Part shown: one piece after another, positions 1 through 6,214 of the stretch
How the letters are laid out: every line of letters begins with the position of its first letter
Position numbering within the stretch: the first letter of the stretch is position 1
NCBI GenBank assembly: GCA_028711925.1
Contig: JAQTRH010000012.1
Span: 1-15,049, forward strand
DNA from: Candidatus Nanoarchaeia archaeon
Lineage (GTDB): Archaea > Nanobdellota > Nanobdellia > Woesearchaeales > CG1-02-33-12
DNA: 15,049 nucleotides
Reading direction: 5' to 3'
The notes under the pieces: model-generated
Database searches by the model: none
Seen by the model: the letters and a program-made list of their open reading frames with translations, nothing else
Told to the model about the DNA's origin: nothing
Program-made: the position numbers and the translations under genes

Positions 1-358
1 AGTTTGGGGTTTCGCAAATTATGTTTAATTCTTCTATCTTGAACTGAAAAGCTGTTGAGCCCTCAATTCCATTATAACATTTTGCTATCTGATTGTCATT
101 AAGCTTCTTTAAATCGACTATTCCCGGATAAACCCTTCCTGTTTCATCATCCATGTAGGCAAAACATTCAGGCGAGTTAAGAAACCTGTTTATCATGATT
201 GTTATTTTTGTATTAGGGGGGATTGTATTCGAGTTTGATACGCTTGTTAGTATGATAAATCCAAACAAAAGGAATGATGCTGTTAAGAAAAACAAGACTA
301 TTATGAAATAGACTGGCTTTTTTCCAAGTATATACCCATTTCCTTTTTTCGAAAACAT
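1..358 (-). CDS. Partial membrane-anchored protein of unknown function, last visible gene of the minus-strand pilin-like operon
   Basis: The ATG is at 358 and the frame stays open to the left edge of the window, giving about 119 visible residues of an incomplete protein. The N-terminus is MFSKKGNGYILGKKP, followed by one strongly hydrophobic segment (about residues 16-40) and then a polar, presumably extracytoplasmic tail with three cysteines. The start lies only two bases after the TGA stop of the preceding gene (361-363), so the pair is probably translationally coupled. A basic stretch followed by a single N-terminal membrane helix is shared by all members of this run. I do not recognise the family. 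The role as a pilin-like or accessory surface protein is inferred from that architecture and the neighbours only. Confidence 0.75.
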   Translation of the reverse strand, partial: MFSKKGNGYILGKKPVYFIIVLFFLTASFLLFGFIILTSVSNSNTIPPNTKITIMINRFLNSPECFAYMDDETGRVYPGIVDLKKLNDNQIAKCYNGIEGSTAFQFKIEELNIICETPN

Positions 359-360
359 TT

Positions 361-1377
361 TCAGCTCTTGTATTTTATTAATGCCTCTGCTATTGATTCC
401 CCTATGTAAGATGATTCTCTTAAAGGCTCTTTTCCGCTTTCTGTGTTCACGTTTCCTATTTCCAGCATCACAAAGATTCCATCAAATTCTGAAATTTCAT
501 CAGGAAAAAATCCTTTTGGAAAGTCATTTCCCTTTGTTTCAATGTCAACTGGAACAATTGATATCCCGTCTATCTTGATTTCTTTCAGGTTTTTGTTGGT
601 GATTATTGAGTTAAGCATCATGCAGGCAAGTGCCCTGCTGTTGCTTTCTTTTTTTGAGCCGGAGATTATAAATGCCTTTACAAAGTTTATGTTATTTTTT
701 GCTTCTCCTTCTTTCATGCTTATTATAATCCCTTCTTTTTCTTCAGGATATTCATATAATTCATCATTGCAGTTTATTAAATGTGTATCATCATAAATCT
801 TTCTTGTTGAAACTGTGCCTAAAAAGAAAGCAGGGGATCCCAGCTTAATCAAAAATGAGTTTGCCAAAGAGCAAATCTCATCGCTTGGTTTGCTGTCTTT
901 TTTATTTGGGTTTAAATCAAGAATAATCTTTGTTTTTCCATTGTCCTGAACTTTATTGCATGACAATATGTCCATATTAACATCAAGCTGTTCATCAAAG
1001 TATATCTCTTTTCCTATCTTTGCTATCTTTAATCCCTTAAGATTACTTAAAGGTTTTTCCGGGATATAATATCCTTTTAATGGCACAATCTTCTTCTTGT
1101 TTTCAATGAATCCTCTTTCATGTTTCAACAAAACAGAATTATCCTCTAAACCAACAGAATAATCACTAAGTTTTCCTGTGTAGTTCACAATAACATTGCC
1201 TGTTCCGGCAAAAACAGAATCAATGGTAAGAGCAATATCTTCTGCAAGGTAATTTCCGTATATTGTTTCAGTGTTTGAACATTTTGCTACGTTACTGAAA
1301 AGAATAAATGCAACTAATGCTGCGGCTACTATTTCGCCTGCAATCATCATTGACCGCGAAACACCTCTTTTATTCAT
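361..1377 (-). CDS. Membrane-anchored Amidase_3-like protein, probably a pseudoenzyme
   Basis: This 338-residue protein is read from the ATG at 1377. A TTG at 1389 is in frame but less plausible, because it adds only MACN and the ATG begins the MNKRGVSRSMM leader typical of this operon. One membrane helix (about residues 10-29) follows, with a glutamate, as in pilin-like leaders. Residues 150-338 resemble the fold order of zinc N-acetylmuramoyl-L-alanine amidases: a KIILDLNP strand, a helix with E167, an IIISMKEGE strand, and a C-terminal FVMLEIGNVN motif followed by a SYIGESIAEAL helix. That ending matches the family's LVExGFxxN...IAxAI ending. Where the family has metal-binding histidines (GHGG and SxHxN), this protein has NPNK and SMKE, so catalysis is unlikely. 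The amidase relationship is by eye and moderate; a divergent unrelated surface protein is the alternative. It sits 16 bases after the preceding gene and 2 bases before the next. Confidence 0.8.
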   Translation of the reverse strand: MNKRGVSRSMMIAGEIVAAALVAFILFSNVAKCSNTETIYGNYLAEDIALTIDSVFAGTGNVIVNYTGKLSDYSVGLEDNSVLLKHERGFIENKKKIVPLKGYYIPEKPLSNLKGLKIAKIGKEIYFDEQLDVNMDILSCNKVQDNGKTKIILDLNPNKKDSKPSDEICSLANSFLIKLGSPAFFLGTVSTRKIYDDTHLINCNDELYEYPEEKEGIIISMKEGEAKNNINFVKAFIISGSKKESNSRALACMMLNSIITNKNLKEIKIDGISIVPVDIETKGNDFPKGFFPDEISEFDGIFVMLEIGNVNTESGKEPLRESSYIGESIAEALIKYKS

Positions 1378-1393
1378 ATTACAAGCCAAGAAC

Positions 1394-2656
1394 CTAAGAG
1401 TTTAAATTATTTGCGGTGCTAATTTCTTCGCAATCCATTATTTCAATTGGTTCAGGTTCTCCTGGTCCAACATATTTTAATTTGCTAATCAAAATGTTAG
1501 AATTTTTTTCTGATGATCCAACAATAATCTCAGTATTTTCTTTATCTGCATAAACAATGCAAATGTTATTTTCATCATATTTGATAAATGCTATTTGGGG
1601 GTCTTTTTCATTCCCATAGTAAATAACATATTTTTCAGGTGTTATGAATGGGTCACTCCAATCACGATGTACAAAAAACTCTTCAATAGATTCTTTTTTT
1701 TCAATAGGATTTTCATTATTATATCTTAATTTACATTCACTAATACTAGTTTCTATTTCAATAGATGATAAAGTTATATCCACTGGTTTTTCTAATTCTA
1801 ATATAAGTTTATTATCTTTGTTGATAAATTTAACACTGTATCTAAAACTATCTTCAATAGGAATATTGGATTTAAAATCAAATGCTCCACAGCTGCATGG
1901 TTCTCCTGAGAATTTTTCATTTATGCAATCTTCAATAAATTCGGCAAGTTTTTTTAATCCATCAGCTCCTTGACTTTCTTTTTTATAACTTTCAGAAATG
2001 CATGAACCATCCTTTAAATCTTTCTCTTCACATACAGCGACAATTTCTCCGTCTGGTCCAGTGTACTTTTCAATATAAACTTTTCTGAATTGAAGATTTT
2101 TTTCCTTTTCGGTAAAATATTCTGAATTTGAGATAACAAAGCCATTGCCTTGATAGTAGAATAGATTTTCCTGGGGGAGATTAGGAAATTCTATATTATC
2201 TAAAGGTTCACAAATTAAAGATTTTTCTTTAAATTTAAGCTTTCCGTCATCTTTGTACAAATCCCTATAAAGACATATACAAGCTTTTTTTTCTTCACAA
2301 CCAAAACCTACTGGTTTGTCAAAATCATAATTTGCTAAGTGCGCTCCTTGTGCATATGATTCAACATTAAAGAAACTAGAAGGCTTATCATCTTTTGTAA
2401 AACCAATTATAACTGTTTCCTTGTCCATTCTTAATACAGTGGTTTCCAAAGTGCCAGGGTTTTTATTGGTAAAAGATTTTATCTCTTCAACAAGATTATA
2501 GAAAGAGTCCTTGCTTGCGTCAGTTGTCCTGAAAAGCTTGCTCACTATGTTAAGTATTGCCACTAAGATTAAGATAGATATAACGATTCCAATAGCAAAC
2601 TCAAGGGCTATTCTTGCCTTTTTATTTTTCCTTTTATGATAAGCATGACCTGTCAT
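1394..2656 (-). CDS. Pilin-like membrane-anchored protein with large extracytoplasmic domain
   Basis: This is a 420-residue protein. The N-terminus is strongly basic (HKRKNKKARIALEF) and runs straight into a membrane helix at about residues 18-40. This is the class III/type IV pilin arrangement: a basic leader, a glutamate at the start of the hydrophobic helix (ALEF), then the helix. The remaining 380 residues are polar and contain several cysteine pairs (CEEKKACICL, CSCGAF), suggesting an exported, perhaps disulfide-stabilised domain. The ATG at 2656 overlaps the end of the upstream gene by 23 bases and has an AAGGA-like ribosome binding site just upstream. I do not recognise the globular domain. 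A minor pilin or pilus-accessory role is inferred from leader and context. Confidence 0.82.
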   Translation of the reverse strand: MTGHAYHKRKNKKARIALEFAIGIVISILILVAILNIVSKLFRTTDASKDSFYNLVEEIKSFTNKNPGTLETTVLRMDKETVIIGFTKDDKPSSFFNVESYAQGAHLANYDFDKPVGFGCEEKKACICLYRDLYKDDGKLKFKEKSLICEPLDNIEFPNLPQENLFYYQGNGFVISNSEYFTEKEKNLQFRKVYIEKYTGPDGEIVAVCEEKDLKDGSCISESYKKESQGADGLKKLAEFIEDCINEKFSGEPCSCGAFDFKSNIPIEDSFRYSVKFINKDNKLILELEKPVDITLSSIEIETSISECKLRYNNENPIEKKESIEEFFVHRDWSDPFITPEKYVIYYGNEKDPQIAFIKYDENNICIVYADKENTEIIVGSSEKNSNILISKLKYVGPGEPEPIEIMDCEEISTANNLNS

Positions 2657-2927
2657 TTTCCTTGCTGTTCATTTTTTCCGGAGAAGAGCATCCTCCATAT
2701 CTCTCTTCTCCCTTTTCACAGGGGCATATATCGACAAAATCTTTCACTCCGTCTGCATCATAATCATCTTTTGCAATGCCCATTTTATCTCCGATATCAT
2801 TAACATTATCCCCTACAAGGTCTGTGAAAATAACCAGTGAAACAATAAGCACAATCAATAACACTCCTGCCATCACAATAACATTCATGCTCAGTTCAAC
2901 TGCCTTTTTATTTTTCATTTTATTCAT
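2634..2927 (-). CDS. Small pilin-like protein with a thrombospondin type 3 calcium-binding repeat
   Basis: This is a 97-residue protein. A basic, pilin-like leader (KNKKAVELSMNV) precedes one membrane helix at about residues 14-35. Residues 55-69 read DYDADGVKDFVDICP, an exact fit to the thrombospondin type 3 pattern DxDxDGxxDxxDxCP, in which the aspartates bind calcium. Cysteines at 68, 70, 80 and 95 could form disulfides. This makes a calcium-stiffened extracytoplasmic tail likely. ATGs at 2927 and 2918 are both possible. The first overlaps the stop of the upstream gene by eight bases, the second begins just after it, and neither has a clear ribosome binding site. It overlaps the downstream gene by 23 bases. 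Function in the filament or its anchor is inferred. Confidence 0.82.
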   Translation of the reverse strand: MNKMKNKKAVELSMNVIVMAGVLLIVLIVSLVIFTDLVGDNVNDIGDKMGIAKDDYDADGVKDFVDICPCEKGEERYGGCSSPEKMNSKENDRSCLS

Positions 2928-3606
2928 ATAAAAAACAAGCTTTGTTATCCTTTGTTTTAATTAAGCTATTCCCAAAGTTATATTCTTTATTATCAACCTT
3001 AAATTTATTTTCATTTATAAAAATGATTTTATCAACATTATAAACATCAGATGAATCAATAAGCAAAGAACTATCATCAACTACTACTTTATCTTCAATA
3101 TCTACAATCATATTAGTATTAGGATCAATTTCATATTTTTTATTTGCTTCAAGAATTCTCTCCTCAAGTTCTTTTTCATCAATATTAATTATACAAGGTT
3201 CATAAGTTATATCCTCCTCATAAGATTTTATTTGACCTTTTAAATTTTTGACTGTAATTTTTAATTTTCCTTCTTTATTTTTTTCAACTGTCAACTCACT
3301 TCCTCCAAAATCATTGAGTTCAAATTCTTCGCTGGTTAAATCTTTTATTGTAGTGCCTGGAGCAACATCTTTTTCTTTAAGTTTGGATATAGCTTCTTTT
3401 ATGTCATTAATATTCTCTTTCATATCATCTGAAATCTCAAATTCAGATTCATATCTCTCTTTCCCCACTCCGAGAATAGAATCAATGTTTGTTGCATTAA
3501 AAAAATCCTGTGTTGCCTTAGGAAAAAGATTTGCTGCTATAACAACTATAACAATTAATACAACTAACGCTATTATTGCTTTTACTATTGTTTCAAACGT
3601 AAGCAT
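2920..3606 (-). CDS. Pilin-like membrane-anchored protein of unknown function
   Basis: This is a 228-residue protein. The first residues (MLTFETIVKAI) run directly into a long aliphatic membrane helix (about residues 8-28), followed by a lysine- and glutamate-rich polar domain with little cysteine. The leader is shorter and less basic than in the neighbours but keeps an early glutamate. The ATG at 3606 is supported by GAGGATGT at 3611-3618, a good Shine-Dalgarno sequence that lies inside the end of the preceding 52-codon gene. This indicates translational coupling. The polar domain is not recognised. Confidence 0.82.
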   Translation of the reverse strand: MLTFETIVKAIIALVVLIVIVVIAANLFPKATQDFFNATNIDSILGVGKERYESEFEISDDMKENINDIKEAISKLKEKDVAPGTTIKDLTSEEFELNDFGGSELTVEKNKEGKLKITVKNLKGQIKSYEEDITYEPCIINIDEKELEERILEANKKYEIDPNTNMIVDIEDKVVVDDSSLLIDSSDVYNVDKIIFINENKFKVDNKEYNFGNSLIKTKDNKACFLYE

Positions 3607-3608
3607 TT

Positions 3609-3767
3609 TTACATCCTCAAAAAATTGAAAAGCGAACCAATGTCAGATATCATCTTTAATCTGATTGCGCCGTATATTACGAGCAGTATTATAAGGACTG
3701 TTACAAATATAGCCCAAAGCACAATTTCCCTCCACATCAATGCTTTTCTGTTTTTTATTATTTTCAT
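3609..3767 (-). CDS. Tiny 52-residue single-pass membrane protein, pilin-like
   Basis: This short gene fills the gap between its neighbours exactly. The ATG is at 3767, one base after the TAA of the upstream gene, and the TAA is at 3609-3611, two bases before the next ATG. The product begins MKIIKNRKALMWREIVLW and has one membrane helix at about residues 15-36 and a short tail ending in NFLRM. The basic leader, then an RE pair at the start of the helix, echoes the other proteins of the operon. The tight fit and coherent transmembrane product make it a real gene despite its size. A role as a minor pilin or small assembly subunit is inferred. Confidence 0.75.
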   Translation of the reverse strand: MKIIKNRKALMWREIVLWAIFVTVLIILLVIYGAIRLKMISDIGSLFNFLRM

Positions 3768-3768
3768 T

Positions 3769-4554
3769 TTATATGCTCTCAAGAGTCAGGCATTCCTCTC
3801 CTGTCTTATCATCTAGCGCATTTAATTGCTCAATAAGTATTCTGTTCATTTCAATCATTTCAATTTCTTCTTCTTTTTGTGTTCCAGACTTCCAAAATTG
3901 CATTTTAATAAAAAGACTATCTTTAAGTTTTCCCCAGAATGTATTATCAGGGCTTACAAAACTGATTACATAAGAATCTCCATCTTTTAATTCAAGTTCT
4001 TCTCTCATCATTACTGCGCCATCGCCTTTGTAGCTTTGTATGTATTTAAGATAACTAACTCCTTCCTCCCCGTCATCAATGTAATTATTCTCATACATGT
4101 GATTTATTAATTCATCAGGCTTAATTTCAATGCCTTTTTCTTTGATGGTGAAAATGTAACATCTAAAGCAGCGTTTCCCGCTGAAGAAAGCATGCTCATC
4201 AAAAACATTTTTATACTCTCCATTGAGAAACATCCACCAGCACCTTGCGCTCATGTATGATATTTGTTCCATTATCTGGTCTTCACTTCCTGAAAGCTTT
4301 ATGTTTTCCTGGGTTTTGCATGTAATAGGAAGCAAGGATACTGTGGTTACATCCACTCCCTTAACTTTAATTTCAAAAACCGCCTTTGCCCTTGCAAGAA
4401 CGCTTGCCCTGCATACGCTCTCAGTCATTTCAGGATTTGCACGATTCATGAATATGTTTATCACCATCACTATAATTATAAACCCCAATACTGTGATTAT
4501 CAAGAACAGCAAAAAATCCCTTGTTATTCCTTTTTTATGGGGTTGGCAAAACAT
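3769..4554 (-). CDS. Membrane-anchored cysteine-motif protein of the pilin-like operon
   Basis: This is a 261-residue protein. A short leader (MFCQPHKKGITRDF) precedes one membrane helix at about residues 14-36, and an extracytoplasmic domain follows. The most striking region is residues 105-132: CWW...CFRC, that is C105-W-W and C129-x-x-C132, with further cysteines at 48, 79 and 255. The pairs could form disulfides or bind metal. The ATG at 4554 has an excellent Shine-Dalgarno GGAGGT at 4561-4566, six bases upstream, which fixes the start. It overlaps the 43-residue gene before it by 20 bases. The family is not firmly identified. Confidence 0.83.
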   Translation of the reverse strand: MFCQPHKKGITRDFLLFLIITVLGFIIIVMVINIFMNRANPEMTESVCRASVLARAKAVFEIKVKGVDVTTVSLLPITCKTQENIKLSGSEDQIMEQISYMSARCWWMFLNGEYKNVFDEHAFFSGKRCFRCYIFTIKEKGIEIKPDELINHMYENNYIDDGEEGVSYLKYIQSYKGDGAVMMREELELKDGDSYVISFVSPDNTFWGKLKDSLFIKMQFWKSGTQKEEEIEMIEMNRILIEQLNALDDKTGEECLTLESI

Positions 4555-4666
4555 TTTCTGACCTCCATATTAAAAAAAAGAAAACAATGAGAAGAACAAC
4601 AGCGATAAGAAGTATAATAAGACTTTCAGGGGTTATGCTAACGCCTCTTTTTTTAAGTGAAATCAT
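4535..4666 (-). CDS. Tiny 43-residue single-pass membrane protein, first gene of the minus-strand operon
   Basis: The ATG is at 4666 and the TAA at 4535-4537. The product starts MISLKKRGVSITPESLII and has one membrane helix at about residues 15-34 with a very short tail (WRSENVLPTP). The KKRGV...PES pattern before the hydrophobic stretch matches the class III-like leaders of the following genes. The ribosome binding site of the next gene lies inside this reading frame, so the two are coupled. A TATA box lies about 26 bases upstream of the ATG, consistent with a leaderless transcript beginning at this codon. That supports both the gene and its position as first in the operon. Confidence 0.72.
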   Translation of the reverse strand: MISLKKRGVSITPESLIILLIAVVLLIVFFFLIWRSENVLPTP

Positions 4667-4687
4667 ATTAAAAAGTCTTGTTTTTGT

Positions 4688-4695
4688 TTATATAA
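4688..4695 (-). promoter_or_regulatory. TATA box for the minus-strand pilin-like operon
   Basis: TTATATAA is centred about 26 bases upstream of the ATG at 4666, the spacing expected when an archaeal transcript starts at or next to the start codon. It lies in the short gap between the MEMO gene and the operon. Confidence 0.6.
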
Positions 4696-4707
4696 GCTTT
4701 TCGGTAG

Positions 4708-5577
4708 TTACTTGAAAATAATGCCTGCATAGCCCACTGCATTGCTGTAATCCCCCATCACATCGCCTGAGGTGTAGTAATGCATAAGGTTTGCTTTATT
4801 GGCCCTTCCTTTCAAAACCTCTATTAATAAAGATATTGCAGACGTTCCGCAAATTGTTGCCTTTTTTTCTTTAACATAATTCAAAAATCCTTTTGAGTCA
4901 AGCTTTTTTATGAAATCTATTGCACCATAGTCAAGTTTTTTCATGTTTTCCTTTATATTCTGTGAGAAGGGCATATATCCGTACGCAGAACCATAATGTG
5001 TAAAGTCAGAGCTTGCTATTACGCAAACCTTTTTTCCTGATTCATCAATTGTTTTTCTTATTGAGGATGCAAGCTCATTTAAATTGAAATCATAAGACAA
5101 GGTTATTGCAACAAACCTTAAATTATCAAGATTATCCCTGGATGCAAACTGTAAAAATGGAAGCTGAACTTCTATTGAATGCTCGTTAAGGTGAGCCATT
5201 GAATCCTCTTTTATTGAGCTGTTTTCAACAAGCTTTTTTGCAAAGGATTTATCCACTTTTACAACGCCAAAAGGGGTTTCCCAGTCATCTAAAATTGTTG
5301 AAGTTGAGCCAAATCCAGAATGATTTGGGCCAAGAATCAAAAACAAGTCAGAAAACTTAGATTCTGCAATCTCCTTGTAGCACCAAGCTGCGCACGGCCC
5401 AGAAAAAACATAGCCTGCGTGAGGAACTATTGCTCCAAGAACATCGCCCTGCCTTTTCTTTAAAGGCAGTGCCCCAGGCCCATTCTTTCCCTCAAAGCAT
5501 TCTTCTATCTGTTTGTTTAACTTTTGAAAATCTTTTTCATAGAACTGACCGGCAACAATTGGTTTTCTCACTCCCAT
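4708..5577 (-). CDS. amrB: AmmeMemoRadiSam system protein B (MEMO1 family)
   Basis: This is a 289-residue cytosolic protein of full family length. Conserved motifs are in order: the N-terminal RKPIVAGQFY, VPHAGYVFSG with H53, LGPNHSG with H86, NEHSIEVQLPFL with H133, ASSDFTHYG with D191 and H194, CGTS with C243, and the C-terminal YTSGDVMGD followed by VGYAGI. H53, H86 and C243 correspond in order to the metal-binding H49, H81 and C244 of human MEMO1. The family shares its fold with extradiol dioxygenases. In archaea it is found with AmmeMemoRadiSam protein A and a radical SAM protein, neither of which is in this window. It has its own TATA box and is flanked by separate promoters, so a direct link with the pilus genes is not shown. 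Confidence 0.95.
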   Translation of the reverse strand: MGVRKPIVAGQFYEKDFQKLNKQIEECFEGKNGPGALPLKKRQGDVLGAIVPHAGYVFSGPCAAWCYKEIAESKFSDLFLILGPNHSGFGSTSTILDDWETPFGVVKVDKSFAKKLVENSSIKEDSMAHLNEHSIEVQLPFLQFASRDNLDNLRFVAITLSYDFNLNELASSIRKTIDESGKKVCVIASSDFTHYGSAYGYMPFSQNIKENMKKLDYGAIDFIKKLDSKGFLNYVKEKKATICGTSAISLLIEVLKGRANKANLMHYYTSGDVMGDYSNAVGYAGIIFK

Positions 5578-5598
5578 ATACCCTTATAAGAATTCATG

Positions 5599-5606
5599 AT
5601 ATAAAA
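5599..5606 (-). promoter_or_regulatory. TATA box for the MEMO-family gene
   Basis: On the minus strand this reads TTTTATAT, centred about 26 bases before the ATG at 5577. No Shine-Dalgarno sequence precedes the start, so a leaderless mRNA is predicted. Confidence 0.55.
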
Positions 5607-5619
5607 TATTTGCTTTTTT

Positions 5620-5632
5620 AAAATAAAATAAT
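5620..5632 (-). terminator. Possible archaeal T-rich terminator after the minus-strand pilin/DUF4190 cluster
   Basis: On the minus strand this A-rich stretch reads as a T-rich run (TATTTTATTTT) about 20 bases past the stop at 5654. Archaeal RNA polymerase often terminates at T-tracts without a hairpin, but in such AT-rich DNA the signal is weak. Confidence 0.25.
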
Positions 5633-5653
5633 CAAACGAATTCTAGCACTACC

Positions 5654-5899
5654 TCAATGCATTAGTAACTCTCCCTTCATGAGATGAGAAGACTTTTCAC
5701 ATTCTTCATTACTAATTGCATTATCTTTACAATATCGAATGGATATATCCATAACTTTCTTTTTTTCTGAAGAGATTATGTCACAAATAATTTCAACATT
5801 ATCTCCTTCTCTATTTGCAAGATGCCATCCACTTAGGTTGTTGTAAGTTTTAGGTCCTCCAGGTAATTCCTCTGTTAAATCAATAGTTAAAAACTCCAA
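5654..5899 (-). pseudogene. Remnant of the pilin-like head domain of a duplicated DUF4190 protein
   Basis: This 81-codon frame opens only with a TTG and overlaps the end of the gene before it in another frame. Its product (IDLTEELPGGPKTYNNLSGW..., ending HLMKGELL) aligns throughout with the last 80 residues of the intact 277-residue protein (IDLKTQSPGGPGTYQGLDGW..., ending HTMKGEIL). The three late cysteines and the NEEC motif are kept. The first part of the head domain, including the CTLPMGLYC motif, is missing, and the frame is shifted relative to the membrane part. The simplest reading is an internal deletion plus frame change in a tandem duplicate. Translation as a separate short protein cannot be excluded but has no visible start signal. 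Confidence 0.7.
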
Positions 5900-6188
5900 G
5901 ATAAATCATTAAAAGAATGGGTATACTAAGTATTATTCCAGTAATTGCCATTTCTCTTCCTTGAAGTAAGGGATTTTTCTTTATATTAAATAAGGATATT
6001 ATACCTAACACTAATCCAAAAATAGGAAAAAAAGAGAAGGATAAAGCCATTACTAAATCGATTAATAATCCAATGGTAGGAGAGGTAATAGAAATGTAAT
6101 TGAACACTGGACAAATAAAAGGAATTAATGCAAAAATTAATGATAATATTGCCAATACGCTTGTTTTTTGAGGTTGTTTGTTCGGCAT
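5880..6188 (-). CDS. DUF4190-like small membrane protein, probably the front half of a decayed duplicate
   Basis: This is a 102-residue protein, almost entirely hydrophobic, with about three membrane segments. It carries the DUF4190 signature: KTSVLAILSLIFA, then FGLVLGIISLFNIKKNP, then GREMAITGIILS. It starts MPNKQ...QKTS where the intact neighbour starts MANKQ...QKTS, so the neighbour's N-terminal helical domain is absent here. It has an extra membrane-spanning stretch of about 28 residues between the two signature parts. It stops at LGVFNY just where the neighbour continues into its head domain, whose remnant follows in another frame. It may still make a functional membrane protein, or be the first part of a pseudogene spanning 5654-6188. 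Confidence 0.6.
   Translation of the reverse strand: MPNKQPQKTSVLAILSLIFALIPFICPVFNYISITSPTIGLLIDLVMALSFSFFPIFGLVLGIISLFNIKKNPLLQGREMAITGIILSIPILLMIYLGVFNY
6133..6172. repeat. Direct repeat copy 1, DUF4190 coding region
   Basis: Forty bases here match 6828-6867 with two differences by eye, encoding the KTS(V/I)LAILSLIFA segment in both genes. This marks a fairly recent tandem duplication or gene conversion between the two DUF4190 genes. Confidence 0.75.
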
Positions 6189-6214
6189 TTTGAATTAAAA
6201 TAAAACTAAACTTT

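Noticed and set aside
1378..1389. TTG start giving four more residues to the amidase-like protein
   Set aside because: The ATG at 1377 begins the usual basic leader; the TTG adds only MACN and has no better ribosome binding site.
443..4715. Plus-strand open frames opposite the left operon
   Set aside because: They are interleaved antisense frames with no Shine-Dalgarno or leaderless promoter, opposite consistent minus-strand pilin-like genes.
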